Assembly (NCBI GenBank): GCA_034521975.1
Contig: JAXHLR010000004.1
Coordinates: 430,281 to 494,280, forward strand
Length of the DNA: 64,000 nucleotides
Source: Acidimicrobiales bacterium
GTDB lineage: Bacteria; Actinomycetota; Acidimicrobiia; Acidimicrobiales; SKKL01
Reading direction: 5' to 3'
Under the pieces are notes generated by a model. The model was not told the DNA's origin, ran no database searches, and saw only the letters and a program-made list of their open reading frames with translations. This document shows, in pieces, positions 1 to 9,511 of this stretch (positions are counted from its first letter, which is position 1; each line of letters opens with the position of its first letter). A program made the translations under genes and the position numbers.

Positions 1-553
1 TGACGACGTCGCGACCGAGCCGGCGGGCCTCGTCGAGACCTCGCTTGGCGACGTCGACGGGGTCGGTCGGCTCGGACCACACCGGAACGTCGACCTGGTC
101 GGCCAGGGTGCGGAGCTGGTCGACCGCGGCGGGGCGCTGGAGGTCGGCCCCGATGAGCAACGGGTTGCGCCCCTGCTGTTTGAACCAGCGCGCCAGCTTG
201 GCCGTGGCCGTGGTCTTGCCCGCGCCCTGCAGTCCGGCCATGAGGACCACCGTCGGCGGCTTCGACGCGTAGGTGATCTTCATGGTCTCGCCGCCGAGGG
301 TCTCGATGAGCTCCTCGTGGACGATCTTGACGACCTGCTGGGCCGGGGTGAGGCTCTTGCTCAGCTCCTCGCCGGTGCAGCGCTCGCGGATGCGGTTGAC
401 CATGCCGCGGGCGACGCGAACGTTGACGTCGGCCTCGAGCAGGGCGACCCGGATCTCGCGGAGGACCTCGTCGATGTCGGCGTCGCCGAGGCGACCCTTG
501 CCCCGCAGGCGTTTGAAGATTCCGTCGAATCGGTCAGAGAGTGCGTCGAACAT
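1..553 (-). CDS. ffh: Signal recognition particle GTPase Ffh, C-terminal part cut by window edge
   Basis: Cytosolic GTPase of the signal recognition particle; binds SRP RNA and signal peptides and docks on FtsY to deliver membrane proteins. The first 184 residues are visible. They start MFDALSDRF and give the N-domain helices followed by the G-domain P-loop GLQGAGKTT and the QRPAAVDQL motif. The rest of the G domain and the M domain lie beyond position 1. The ATG at 551-553 is the natural start because it begins the conserved N domain. The gene is in the same-strand block as its receptor gene ftsY, as in many actinobacteria. Identification is secure. Confidence 0.97.
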   Translation of the reverse strand, partial: MFDALSDRFDGIFKRLRGKGRLGDADIDEVLREIRVALLEADVNVRVARGMVNRIRERCTGEELSKSLTPAQQVVKIVHEELIETLGGETMKITYASKPPTVVLMAGLQGAGKTTATAKLARWFKQQGRNPLLIGADLQRPAAVDQLRTLADQVDVPVWSEPTDPVDVAKRGLDEARRLGRDVV

Positions 554-624
554 GCAGGAGCCGATGCTACCGGACGGTCAGGACCCTTCGACCACCGCGC
601 GGGTTCGCGCACGGTGCCAATGGA

Positions 625-1185
625 TCAGGCCGACACCTCTTCGGTGGACTCGGAGGCATCGGCAGCCTCGGGATCGTCGGTCTGGATGCCGGTGGCGGTG
701 CCCTGGTCGGCGTCGCCGCCGATGGTGACGTTGTTGAGCACCGACACCACCCCGCGGACCGCCTTGGCGGCATCTTCGAGGTCGGAGCGGCCGGTGTCGT
801 GGGGGGCCTCGCCGGCAAGGGTGACCACACCGTCGGTGACCGAGACCTCGGGTTGGGGAAGGTGCCAGGTTCGGGTGCTCGATGCCAGCTCGGTACGCAC
901 CTGGGCGGTGAGCGTCTCATCGTCGATCGGGCCCGACGGTGTGCCCGAGGCCAGGTCGCGGGCCTGTTCGACGAGCTGGCGGCCGGTGGGGGTCGAGGTG
1001 AAGAACCAGCCGAGCCCCAACCCCGCGGCGAAGGAGATCACGCTGCTGCGCATGGCCATGCGGGAGGTGAGGAAGGTGGTCTTCACCGAGAGCTTGAACA
1101 GGCCCAGTGCTGCCTTGATCGGCAGGATGATCGCCGCCGCCACCAGGCGAAACGGCAACGTGATGAGGAATTTGATCGCACCCAC
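625..1185 (-). CDS. Membrane-anchored BON-domain protein
   Basis: A 186-residue protein. Residues 1-65 are hydrophobic with two likely membrane segments (around 5-35 and 45-63). A BON domain follows at about 90-155, with the typical pattern LTAQVRTEL, VTDGVVTLAGE and VLNNVTI. The last 25 residues are acidic and disordered. BON domains bind phospholipids or other surface ligands in osmoprotection and envelope proteins, so an envelope role is inferred. It lies between ftsY and ffh on the same strand, 79 nt after ftsY and 71 nt before ffh, so it may be co-transcribed. The exact function is unknown. Confidence 0.8.
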   Translation of the reverse strand: MGAIKFLITLPFRLVAAAIILPIKAALGLFKLSVKTTFLTSRMAMRSSVISFAAGLGLGWFFTSTPTGRQLVEQARDLASGTPSGPIDDETLTAQVRTELASSTRTWHLPQPEVSVTDGVVTLAGEAPHDTGRSDLEDAAKAVRGVVSVLNNVTIGGDADQGTATGIQTDDPEAADASESTEEVSA

Positions 1186-1264
1186 GGCCAGCTCCTTGTC
1201 GAGATCGTGTTCCCCCGGACTATCACGAGACCGCCCGAATCGAAACCCCCAGGGGAGTTTGAGG

Positions 1265-2395
1265 CTAGTCGGTGGCGAAGAGCGCTTCGACGAACTCGTC
1301 CGGATCGAAGTCGATCAGGTCGGCAACGGTCTCGCCGACGCCGACCAGCTTGACCGGGATGCCGAGCTCGGCCTGGATGCTCACCACGATGCCACCACGT
1401 GCCGATCCGTCCAGCTTGGTGAGCACCACCCCGGTGACGTCGGCGGCGTCGGCGAACTGCTTGGCCTGCATGAGCCCGTTCTGGCCGGTGGTGGCATCGA
1501 TGACCAGGAGCACCTCGGCGACCTGTCCGGGTTCGCGGTCGGCGATGCGACGCACCTTGGCCAACTCTTCCATGAGGTTCACCTTGGTGTGGAGCCGGCC
1601 GGCGGTGTCGGCCAGCACCAGGTCGTGACCCCGGGATGCGGCCCGCTGCACGCCATCGAAGATGACCGAGCTGGGGTCGCCGCCCTCGGCACCGCGGACG
1701 AAGTCGGCACCGGTGCGCTCGGCCCAGGTCTCGAGCTGTTCGGCGGCCGCCGCCCGGAAGGTGTCGCCGGCCGCGACCAACGCTCTGCGTCCTTCACCCG
1801 CCTCGCGCGACGACAGCTTGCCGATCGTCGTGGTCTTGCCGGCACCGTTGACCCCGACGATGAGCCACACCGGGACCCGACCTTCGTCGACGGTTCGGCT
1901 GAGGGTGCGGTCGTAGGCACCGATTTGGACCTTCATCTCCTGCTTGAGGGCGTCGAGCAGGGCGGCGGGCTCGGTGATCGACTCGTCGGCCACGCGCTCG
2001 CGCAGGTGGTCGATGAGGGTCATGGTTGCTGCCACGCCGACATCGGCGCGCAGCAGGGCCTCTTCGATCTCCTCCCAGGTCTCCTCGTCGATCCCGGATC
2101 GACCCAGGATCGAGCCGACGTACCCGCTGAAGGTGGAACGAGCCTTGCCGAGACGGTCGCGCAGACGTGGTGGCGCCTCGACGACCGGCGTGTGGTCGAC
2201 CAGGTCGGGAGCGGCGGTGTCGGGAGGGGCCTCGGCCACGGCGGTGCCAGCGGCACCGGAGCCGGTCCGGTCGACCGAACGGGTGGGCGGCGGTTCGAGC
2301 TCGGGGCCGCGGCGACGCCGGGTGGTGACGACGAACGCGGCGGTGGCCCCGACCACGACCAGCAGGGCGATGATGATGATGAGCAGCTCAGCCAT
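1265..2395 (-). CDS. ftsY: Signal recognition particle receptor FtsY
   Basis: SRP receptor GTPase that works with Ffh at the inner membrane. It has 376 residues. The N-terminus (about 1-22) is one hydrophobic helix, as in actinobacterial FtsY, then a linker of about 60 residues rich in Pro, Ala and acidic residues. The NG domain carries GVNGAGKTTT (P-loop), AGDTFRAAA, DTAGRLHTK (G3), TKLDGSARGG (G4) and the C-terminal motif GVGETVADL. The start is the ATG at 2393-2395. The N-terminal helix would anchor it directly in the membrane, unlike E. coli FtsY with its acidic A domain. Confidence 0.97.
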   Translation of the reverse strand: MAELLIIIIALLVVVGATAAFVVTTRRRRGPELEPPPTRSVDRTGSGAAGTAVAEAPPDTAAPDLVDHTPVVEAPPRLRDRLGKARSTFSGYVGSILGRSGIDEETWEEIEEALLRADVGVAATMTLIDHLRERVADESITEPAALLDALKQEMKVQIGAYDRTLSRTVDEGRVPVWLIVGVNGAGKTTTIGKLSSREAGEGRRALVAAGDTFRAAAAEQLETWAERTGADFVRGAEGGDPSSVIFDGVQRAASRGHDLVLADTAGRLHTKVNLMEELAKVRRIADREPGQVAEVLLVIDATTGQNGLMQAKQFADAADVTGVVLTKLDGSARGGIVVSIQAELGIPVKLVGVGETVADLIDFDPDEFVEALFATD

Positions 2396-2459
2396 GACCC
2401 GTTGAGCCTACTGATCGGCGCGCACGACCCCGGCACCGCGGACCGTCACGTCGGTGCGG

Positions 2460-3875
2460 TCACAGCTCGGAGATGGTGAGCACCACATCGAGGTCGATGT
2501 CGGAACCGTCGCGCACCACCGTGACCGTGACCGGGGTGCCGGGGTCGAGCGCGAGGATGCTGGCCCGGAGGTCGCGAACCCCACGAATCGGCTGGCCGTC
2601 GATGGACACGATGAGGTCACCGACCTCGATGCCGGCGTCATCTGCGGGCGTACCGGGGGTGACCTGCTGGACCAGCGCGCCGGGCCGTCCCTCGACCGCT
2701 TCTCGGACCGACACCCCGAGGAAGCCGGACTGGATCGGCTCGCCGTCGATGAGCCGATCGGCGACCGAGATCGCGAGGTCGATCGGGATGGCGAAGCCGA
2801 CGCCCTCGTTGCCGCCACCCTGGGTGCGGATGGCGTCGTTGATCCCGATGACCCGGCCGTGTCGGTCGGCCAGGGCACCACCGGAGTTGCCGGGGTTGAT
2901 CGAGGCGTCGGTCTGGATCATCCCGACCAGGTAGGTGGCCTCGGTCTCGACCGGCCGGTCGAGCGCCGAGACGATCCCGGAGGTGACCGTCTGCTCGAGG
3001 CCGAAGGGGCTGCCGACCGCGACCGCCATCTGACCGACCGCGATGTCGGCGTCGACGCCGAGGACGGCAGGAACCAGTCCGGGGCGAGGATCGATGGCGA
3101 CGACCCCGACGTCGGTCTCGGGGTGGGTGCCGACGATGCTCGCCTCGACCATGGTGCCGTCGGCCAGGCGGACCCGAACCGCGTTGGCCCCCTGGATGAC
3201 GTGGGCGGCGGTGACGATGTGACCCTCGTCGTCCATGATGATCCCCGACCCCAAGCCGAAGTCGGTGTCGATCTGGACCACCGACGGCGCCACCGCCTCG
3301 GCCACCGCCGCCACCGGCTCGACCACGTCGTCGGGGACGATGCCAGCCTCGCCGCCGTCGTCGACCGGGACCGTCTCGGATTCGGACGCGGCCGGGGACT
3401 CGGCCTGCTCGGTCGACTCGCGCTCGGACAGCGCCCACCCCGCGAGCGCACCACCGCCGACGAGGGCGATCGCGGCGAGCACCACCAGGGGCAACACCCA
3501 CCATGGAGCCCGAGCACGGGGTTCCGGCTGGGCGCTCGGTGGGGTCGATGGTGGCGCCGGCGTGGTCGATGACGCGCCCCACTGGGCGCGGGGAGGGGCG
3601 GGAGGCGCTGGGGGCGGCGGCGCAGGCGACGGCGGTGGGGTGGATGCACCCGGCCATCTCGACGTCTCCGGCGGGGGGACGGGGGGCGGCGACAGGCCGC
3701 CCGACTGGGGGCTGTTCGGCGTGGTCGCGGCGTCGCTGGAGAACGGGTCGTCGGCCTGGACCGTGGTGTCGTCGGAGGACGAGGGGAGCGATGTCTCAGG
3801 AGCCTCGTCGGGCGCCTGGTCGGAATCGGTGTCGTCGGCGACACCGGGTTCTGGCTCATGGGGGGTGGTGGACAC
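2460..3875 (-). CDS. HtrA/DegP-type membrane-anchored serine protease with PDZ domain
   Basis: Envelope quality-control protease of the trypsin-like S1C family. It has 471 residues: a long cytoplasmic Pro/Ser/Asp-rich tail (1-122), one membrane helix (about 125-147), an extracytoplasmic protease domain and one PDZ domain (about 380-468). The catalytic triad is visible as His225 in VTAAH, Asp255 in HPETD and Ser331 in NPGNSGGAL. The start is a GTG at 3873-3875. It resembles mycobacterial PepD/HtrA proteins. It sits between smc and ftsY, with 64 nt before ftsY. No frame problem is seen, and the protease should be active. Confidence 0.93.
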   Translation of the reverse strand: MSTTPHEPEPGVADDTDSDQAPDEAPETSLPSSSDDTTVQADDPFSSDAATTPNSPQSGGLSPPPVPPPETSRWPGASTPPPSPAPPPPAPPAPPRAQWGASSTTPAPPSTPPSAQPEPRARAPWWVLPLVVLAAIALVGGGALAGWALSERESTEQAESPAASESETVPVDDGGEAGIVPDDVVEPVAAVAEAVAPSVVQIDTDFGLGSGIIMDDEGHIVTAAHVIQGANAVRVRLADGTMVEASIVGTHPETDVGVVAIDPRPGLVPAVLGVDADIAVGQMAVAVGSPFGLEQTVTSGIVSALDRPVETEATYLVGMIQTDASINPGNSGGALADRHGRVIGINDAIRTQGGGNEGVGFAIPIDLAISVADRLIDGEPIQSGFLGVSVREAVEGRPGALVQQVTPGTPADDAGIEVGDLIVSIDGQPIRGVRDLRASILALDPGTPVTVTVVRDGSDIDLDVVLTISEL

Positions 3876-3931
3876 GCGACCTCCTTGCCCTGCGCAGGCT
3901 ATCGGCGAACCCCGAGGGCGTGACCGCGCGC

Positions 3932-6900
3932 TCAGGCCGGCGACGACACGCGTTCGGACACGACCCGGGAGGAGCCGCCGGGCACCATGGTGACCCCGTA
4001 GAGGCAGTCGGCTGCCTCCATGGTGCGCTTCTGGTGGCTGACGATGAGCAGCTGGGCCTCGGTCCGGAACTCGTGCAACAGGCCGAGGAAGCGGTGGAGG
4101 TTCACGTCGTCGAGCGCGGCCTCGACCTCGTCCATCACGTAGAAGGGGCTGGGCCGGCTGCGGAAGACCGCGAACAGGAACGCCAGCGCGGTGAGCGAAC
4201 GCTCGCCGCCGGAGAGCAGCGAGAGCTTCTTGACGTTCTTCCCCGATGGCTTGGCCTCGACCTCGATGCCGGTGGCCAGCATGTCGTCGGGTTCGGTGAG
4301 GCGGAGCCGTCCGGTGCCGCCGGGGAACAGCGTCTCGAACAGCTGGGCGAAGTTGGCCGCGACATCGGCATACGCGTCCGAGAAGATGTCGACGATCTCG
4401 GCGTCGATGGCACGGATCACCTTGGCCAGGTCACGGCGGGTGGACTTGACGTCGTCGAGCTGTTCCTCGAGGAACGTGTGGCGCTCCTGCAGCGCCTCGT
4501 ACTCCTCGAGCGCCAGCGGGTTGATCGGGCCCATCAGCCGAAGCTCGCGCTCGAGCTCGCGCACCCGGGCCGCGGCGGTGACACCGTCGGCGAGCGGAGG
4601 GCACTCGGCCTCGATGGCAGCATCGGGATCGACGTCGAGGTCGCGACGCAGGGTCTCGACCGCGGTCTCGATCCGCACCTTGGTCTCGGCGTCGGCCATC
4701 TCGATGCGGCTGATCCGCTCGCGGGTCTCCTCCAGCGCCTGCTCGACCCCGGCGCGCTCACGGCGGGTGGCGTCGAGATCGGTGGCCACGGATCGGACGG
4801 CATCGGACTGCTCCTTGCGAAGCTCGTGGAGCCGCACGAGCTGGGTCTCGACGAGGTCGAGACGCTCGGCGACCAGACCGGCGAGCCGGGTGGTGGCGGT
4901 GGCCCGGCGATCCATCTCGTGCTTGCGGGCGTTGGCCTCGTCGCGCTCGTGCTGGTCGCGGTCGAGCCGGTCGGTGATCTCGGCCCGGCGTTGGGTGAGC
5001 ACCGAGCGTCGCTGCGCCAGACCCGCGGCGGCCACGTCGAGCTCGTGGCGGGTCGCGGCCAACGCCGTGGTGCGCTCGTCGAGACGGCTGCGGGCCTCGG
5101 CCAGGGCGCGACCTTGCTCGACCCGCTGGGCCTCTTCGTCCTCGAGGACCGGCAGGATCGCGGCCAGCTCGTCGCGACGGGCGGCTTCGCGCTCGAGGCG
5201 GGCGACCTGGTCGCGACGCTGGTTGTCGAGCGCCTCCCGCTGGGTGGTGGCGTCTCGCCGTTCGGTCTCGACGCGCTGGAGCCCGTCGCTGGCCGCGCTG
5301 ACGGTGGCGTCGTTGGCGTCGAGCTCCTTGGCGACGGCGCGCTCGGCGTCGCGGGCGACGGCGAGCGCGGCGTCGGCAGCGTCGACGGCCGACCCGGCCC
5401 GCTCGACCTCGGTCGCGGCGGACTCGGCGTTGGCGGTGGCTTCGTCGAGCGCGGCGCGGGTGGCGCCCGACCCGGCCATGCCGATGCGCCAACCGGTGGC
5501 ACTGAATCGGTCGCCGTCGCGGGTGACGACCACGGCCTGGGGGTTGGCGATGGCCAGGTCGACCGCCGCCTCCCAGCCGGTGTCGACCACGACCGCGCGC
5601 CCGAGGAGGTGATCGAGCAGCGCCTCGACGTCGCGGTTGTCCGAGCGCACGTGGGACCGCACCGGCTGGCCGACGGCGACCGGGGCCGTGGTCGCCGCGG
5701 CGGGGACCGCGGCCCCGAGTGCGAGCACCGCGCCCCGGGCCTGACCGTGGTGGAGGGCTTCGAGGGCCCGACGGCCGGCGTCGAGACCGTCGACGACCAC
5801 CGCGGTGAGCGCGTCGCCCACGGCGGCCTCGAACGCGGCTTCCCACCCCTGGTCGACCTCGACGACGTCGAGGAGCGTGCCCACCACGCCGGCGATGTCG
5901 GCCAAGCGTTCGGCGCCGGCCCTGGCTCTGGCCTCGTCGAGGGCGAGCGACAACGCCTCGGCGCGGGCGGTCCAGCGGTGGCGTTCGGCCTCGGCGTCGC
6001 GGCGGGCGGTCGTGGCCCGCTCGAGCGTTTCCTCGGCCTCGGTCCGGCGTCGCTCGGCGTCGTCGAGGCGAGCGACGATGGGCTCCTCGGCGTCGGTGGC
6101 CGCCGACAGCTGCTCGCGGAGCCGCGCCGCCTCGGCGTCGAGCTCGGATGCTCGTTGGGTGAGACGGGCCAGGCTCTGGTCGAGGTGGGCGAGGTCGGCC
6201 TCGCCCTGCTGGATCGATCCGTTGAGCCCCGACAGCTCGCCCCTGACCTCGGCGGCACGGCCCGACGGCTCGGCGACTCCGTCGCCCCAGTCGGTGTCGA
6301 AGCGCTCGCGGTCGGCGGCGAGCCTGGTCTCTTGGTCGGCGAGGTCGTCGAGCTGGGGTTGCAGGGAACGTTCGGCCTCGTCGACCTGGGCCAGCTCGTG
6401 GTCGAGGCGAGCGGCTTCGGATTCGAGGTTGGCGATCACGGTGTGGTCGACCATCGCGGTGCGTTCGCGATCGATTCCCCGGGTGCGCTCGAGCAGCACC
6501 GCGTGCAGGCCACGAGCCCGCTCTCGCAGCGACTCGAAGCGCGCCAGGTCGTTGCCGAGGTCGTCGCCGCCGGCGGCGGTGAGTCGAGCCTCGGCCGCCA
6601 TGACCTCGGTGTCGAGACGAGACAGGGTGCTGCGGTGCTGTCGCTCGGCCTCGGCCAGCTCGGCACGGGTGGCGGCATCGGCGTCGAGCTTGGCTCGCAG
6701 GGTGGCCAGCTCGCGTCCGGCCACGTGCACCTGCAGCGCGTGCAGCTCGGCCACGACGTCACCGTGGCGTCGGGCAGCGTCGGCCTGACGCTCGAGGGGT
6801 CGCAGCTGACGACGGACCTCGCGCAGCAGGTCCTGGATGCGCAACAGGTTGCCCTCGGTGGAGGACAGCCGGCGTTCGGCCTTCTCCTTGCGGCGCCGGT

Positions 6901-7408
6901 ACTTCAACACACCGGCCGCCTCTTCGATGATGAAGCGCCGGTCCTCGGGTCGGGCGTTGAGCACGCCGTCGATCTGTCCCTGGGACACGATCACGTGCTG
7001 TTGACGGCCGACCCCGCTGTCGGAGAGGAGCTCTTGGATGTCGAGGAGCCGGCAGGGGACACCGTTGATGGCGTACTCGCTCTCGCCGGTGCGGAACAGG
7101 ATGCGGGTGAGGGTGACCTCGGTGAAGTCGATCGGCAGCACCCCGGCGGTGTTGTCGATGGTGAGCGACACCTCGGCCCGCCCGAGGGCGGACCGCTTGG
7201 TGGTGCCGGCGAAGATGACGTCGTCCATCTTCTGGGATCGCACCGAGCTGGGTGCCTGGGCCCCGAGCACCCAGGCGATGGCGTCGACGACGTTGGACTT
7301 GCCGCTGCCGTTGGGGCCGACCACGACGGTGATACCGGTCTCGAGGTCGAGCGAGGTGGTCTCGGCGAAGGACTTGAAGCCCTTCAGGGTCAGGTTCTTG
7401 AGGAACAC
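3932..7408 (-). CDS. smc: Chromosome segregation ATPase SMC
   Basis: Structural maintenance of chromosomes protein that, with ScpA/ScpB, loads at the origin and aligns chromosome arms. It has 1158 residues: Walker A GPNGSGKSN at 31-39, a long coiled coil, a hinge at about 500-650, a second coiled coil, then the C-terminal signature LSGGERSLTALA and Walker B FYVMDEVEAALD. The length is normal for the family. The start is GTG at 7406-7408 (V/M-FLKNLTLKGFKSF). It follows the mutM-family gene after 130 nt in which no gene is evident. A long open frame on the opposite strand is only a shadow of its codon bias. Confidence 0.98.
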   Translation of the reverse strand: MFLKNLTLKGFKSFAETTSLDLETGITVVVGPNGSGKSNVVDAIAWVLGAQAPSSVRSQKMDDVIFAGTTKRSALGRAEVSLTIDNTAGVLPIDFTEVTLTRILFRTGESEYAINGVPCRLLDIQELLSDSGVGRQQHVIVSQGQIDGVLNARPEDRRFIIEEAAGVLKYRRRKEKAERRLSSTEGNLLRIQDLLREVRRQLRPLERQADAARRHGDVVAELHALQVHVAGRELATLRAKLDADAATRAELAEAERQHRSTLSRLDTEVMAAEARLTAAGGDDLGNDLARFESLRERARGLHAVLLERTRGIDRERTAMVDHTVIANLESEAARLDHELAQVDEAERSLQPQLDDLADQETRLAADRERFDTDWGDGVAEPSGRAAEVRGELSGLNGSIQQGEADLAHLDQSLARLTQRASELDAEAARLREQLSAATDAEEPIVARLDDAERRRTEAEETLERATTARRDAEAERHRWTARAEALSLALDEARARAGAERLADIAGVVGTLLDVVEVDQGWEAAFEAAVGDALTAVVVDGLDAGRRALEALHHGQARGAVLALGAAVPAAATTAPVAVGQPVRSHVRSDNRDVEALLDHLLGRAVVVDTGWEAAVDLAIANPQAVVVTRDGDRFSATGWRIGMAGSGATRAALDEATANAESAATEVERAGSAVDAADAALAVARDAERAVAKELDANDATVSAASDGLQRVETERRDATTQREALDNQRRDQVARLEREAARRDELAAILPVLEDEEAQRVEQGRALAEARSRLDERTTALAATRHELDVAAAGLAQRRSVLTQRRAEITDRLDRDQHERDEANARKHEMDRRATATTRLAGLVAERLDLVETQLVRLHELRKEQSDAVRSVATDLDATRRERAGVEQALEETRERISRIEMADAETKVRIETAVETLRRDLDVDPDAAIEAECPPLADGVTAAARVRELERELRLMGPINPLALEEYEALQERHTFLEEQLDDVKSTRRDLAKVIRAIDAEIVDIFSDAYADVAANFAQLFETLFPGGTGRLRLTEPDDMLATGIEVEAKPSGKNVKKLSLLSGGERSLTALAFLFAVFRSRPSPFYVMDEVEAALDDVNLHRFLGLLHEFRTEAQLLIVSHQKRTMEAADCLYGVTMVPGGSSRVVSERVSSPA

Positions 7409-7538
7409 TCGGTCTCCGGACCTGATGCCGGCGTACCGGCGACGTGACGGGTGATGGCCCCGAGGCTAGCGCCGACCGCGACCCGCCTCGGTGACCACCC
7501 GGCGCAGGGACGAGCGCGGCCACAGGGGTGGGCGGGGA

Positions 7539-8378
7539 TCAGACCTGGCACTCCTCGCACATGTAGGTGGTGGTGCTGCCGGAACGAACCTTGACGATCG
7601 GCACCCGACACCGACGGCAGGCCAGCTTCTCGCGTCGGAACACCTTCACGTGCTGTTGGTACTCGCCGGACTTGCCGTGCAGATCGACATAGGAGTCGCC
7701 CTCGAGCGAGGTGCCGCGGTACTTGATGGCATCGTGCAGGGTCTCGACCAGCGCCCGGTAGAGACGGCGGATCTCCTGGGTGGTGAGCGACCCGGCCACG
7801 CGGTCGGGGCGAAGACCCGCGGCGAAGAGGATCTCGTCGACATAGAGGTCGCCGAGGCCGGCGAGCACGGTCTGGTCGAGCAGGAAGGCCTTGAGCTTGA
7901 CCTTCTGGCCGCGCAGCATCTCGGCGAAGAGGGTCCACGACACCGGTGTCTCGACCGGATCGAGCCCGAGCGTGCCGAGCCCGGGAAGCTCCGAGGCGAG
8001 GTCGTCGGCGGCGATGACCGACATGGAGAGGGTGCCGCTGCGGTCGCCGAAGCGGAGCTGGCCGCCCTGGGTGAAGGCCATGATGACCTGGGTGTCGGGG
8101 TCGACCGGCTCCTTGGGAGTCGTCTTTCGTATCCATCCGCCGCTGCCGAGGTCGACGACCAACACCTCGCCCGAGTCGAGGGCGAACAACAAGATCAGTC
8201 CCTTGCGGCTGACACCTCTGATCTTGGCGCCCTCGAGCTTGGAGCCGAAGTGCTTCTTGTTCGGGTGTCCGGTGATGGCGCCCATGGTTCCGGGCACCTC
8301 CACCGACTTGACGCGCTTGGTCGAGATTTCCTTGTCGAGCTCCCGCCGGATGGTCTCGACTTCCGGTAGCTCACGCAT
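7539..8378 (-). CDS. mutM: MutM/Fpg-family protein with altered catalytic residues
   Basis: Member of the formamidopyrimidine-DNA glycosylase family, in the usual actinobacterial position between rnc and smc. It has 279 residues with the start MRELPEVETIRR, a family-like middle part and a C-terminal zinc finger (Cys254, 257, 274, 277). Classical Fpg uses the amino group of Pro after Met1 as nucleophile; here that residue is Arg. The helix-two-turn Asn of GVGNIYASE is Asp177, the RRFG void-filling motif is absent, and the zinc-finger Arg appears to be Thr. Lys59 and Glu3 are kept. It may have lost classical lyase activity or gained another role. The start at 8378 overlaps the rnc stop by 8 nt, and no upstream start gives MPELPE. 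Confidence 0.85.
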   Translation of the reverse strand: MRELPEVETIRRELDKEISTKRVKSVEVPGTMGAITGHPNKKHFGSKLEGAKIRGVSRKGLILLFALDSGEVLVVDLGSGGWIRKTTPKEPVDPDTQVIMAFTQGGQLRFGDRSGTLSMSVIAADDLASELPGLGTLGLDPVETPVSWTLFAEMLRGQKVKLKAFLLDQTVLAGLGDLYVDEILFAAGLRPDRVAGSLTTQEIRRLYRALVETLHDAIKYRGTSLEGDSYVDLHGKSGEYQQHVKVFRREKLACRRCRVPIVKVRSGSTTTYMCEECQV

Positions 8379-9087
8379 CGGTGTCGCGCTCCCCTCGTTC
8401 GTTGGTGTCATCAGGGGCGATGCCCGCGGCCAGCGCGGCGAAGGCCACGCCGGCGGCGGCCTGCTCCGCCTCTTTCTTGGATCGACCCTGACCGTGGCCC
8501 CACACCTGCCCGCCGATGCGGACCTCGGCCCTGAACACCTTGGCATGATCGGGCCCGCGACCGACCACGTCGTAGACGGGCGCCTGGTTGTCGAACCGCA
8601 TGGCCGCCAGTTCCTGGAGCCTGGTCTTGAAGTCGCCGTGTCCGGCCAGATCGTGCGACACCGGGATGTGGGACCCGATGGTCTCGATGACGACCTCGCG
8701 TGCCGCGGCCCATCCTCCGTCGAGGTAGACGGCGCCGAACACCGCCTCGAGGGCATCGGCGAGGATCGACGGTCGTGACCGGCCACCGGCTCCCTCCTCG
8801 CCCTTGCCGAGGCGAACCGCCTCTCCGAGCCCCAGGTCGAGACCGGCCTCGGCCAGGGTGGCGGCGCTGACCGCGGCCGCGCGGATCGGTGCCAGCTCGC
8901 CCTCGGGCCGGTCGGGCCAGCGCTGGTAGAGGTGCTCGGTGACCGCCAGCCCGAGGACGGCGTCGCCGAGGAACTCGAGACGTTCGTTGGACTCGGTGCC
9001 CGGGTGCTCGGCGCACCAGCTCCGGTGGGTCAGCGCCAGCTCGAGGAGCGCGCCGTCCCGGAACCGGTAGCGGAGCCGGTCGAGCAA
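8371..9087 (-). CDS. rnc: Ribonuclease III
   Basis: Double-strand-specific endoribonuclease for rRNA processing and RNA turnover. It has 238 residues: an RNase III domain with signature NERLEFLGDAVLGL (about 33-46) and the second acidic cluster ILADALEAVFGAVYL, then a dsRNA-binding domain (about 150-222) with GHGQGRSKKEAEQAAA. The frame is open back to the acpP stop codon at 9118. TTG at 9085-9087 is a plausible start and CTG at 9112-9114 is an alternative. It overlaps the mutM-family gene by 8 nt, so the two are probably translated together. Confidence 0.96.
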   Translation of the reverse strand: MLDRLRYRFRDGALLELALTHRSWCAEHPGTESNERLEFLGDAVLGLAVTEHLYQRWPDRPEGELAPIRAAAVSAATLAEAGLDLGLGEAVRLGKGEEGAGGRSRPSILADALEAVFGAVYLDGGWAAAREVVIETIGSHIPVSHDLAGHGDFKTRLQELAAMRFDNQAPVYDVVGRGPDHAKVFRAEVRIGGQVWGHGQGRSKKEAEQAAAGVAFAALAAGIAPDDTNERGERDTDA

Positions 9088-9117
9088 CCAGTCGAGGTCG
9101 GGTGCAGAGATCAGCGG

Positions 9118-9408
9118 CTAGCCCACTCGGGAGTGGATGTAGTCGACGGCGTCGCGGACCGTCTTGAGATCTTCGAGGTCTTCGTCGTCGATGCGGAACC
9201 CCACCGTGCGCTCGCCGAGCTCCTCCTCGAGCGCCTCGACCAGCTCGATGAGCGCGAGCGAGTCGGCTTCGAGGTCGTCGGCGAACGACTGGCCCTCGGC
9301 GATGGTGGAGGGGTCGATCTCCAGGATGTCGGCCAGGCGGTCGCGGATCAGCTCGAAGATCTCGTCACGACCGATCGGACCGTGTTCGACATGGGTCTCT
9401 GCTGGCAC
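9118..9408 (-). CDS. acpP: Acyl carrier protein
   Basis: Acidic 96-residue carrier protein for fatty-acid synthesis. The 4'-phosphopantetheine Ser lies in DLEADSLALIELVEALE (about residues 45-61), matching the DSL consensus. The N-terminal extension (about 15 residues) and the C-terminus ending DYIHSRVG are slightly long for AcpP. It lies between plsX and rnc, the classic plsX-acpP-rnc neighbourhood, which supports a role in primary lipid synthesis rather than a secondary pathway. Confidence 0.93.
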   Translation of the reverse strand: MPAETHVEHGPIGRDEIFELIRDRLADILEIDPSTIAEGQSFADDLEADSLALIELVEALEEELGERTVGFRIDDEDLEDLKTVRDAVDYIHSRVG

Positions 9409-9511
9409 TCGGTGATACTCCCCGGGTCATCGGATGGGCATGACGCGGGGGATGGTAGCCCACGCGCCCTTGTGAGGTTGTGATTCGGCGGGACCGGGGC
9501 TGGTCGTGCCC

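Noticed and set aside
317..2479. Long plus-strand frame opposite ffh and ftsY
   Set aside because: Antisense shadow of well-identified genes.
3503..7447. Very long open frame on the plus strand opposite smc
   Set aside because: It is Gly/Val/Asp-rich low-information sequence caused by high third-position GC in smc on the other strand; no domain or ribosome-binding site.
8379..8786. Longer start for the MutM-family gene giving 415 residues
   Set aside because: The extension lies wholly inside rnc in another frame and has no family similarity; MRELPEVE is the natural start.
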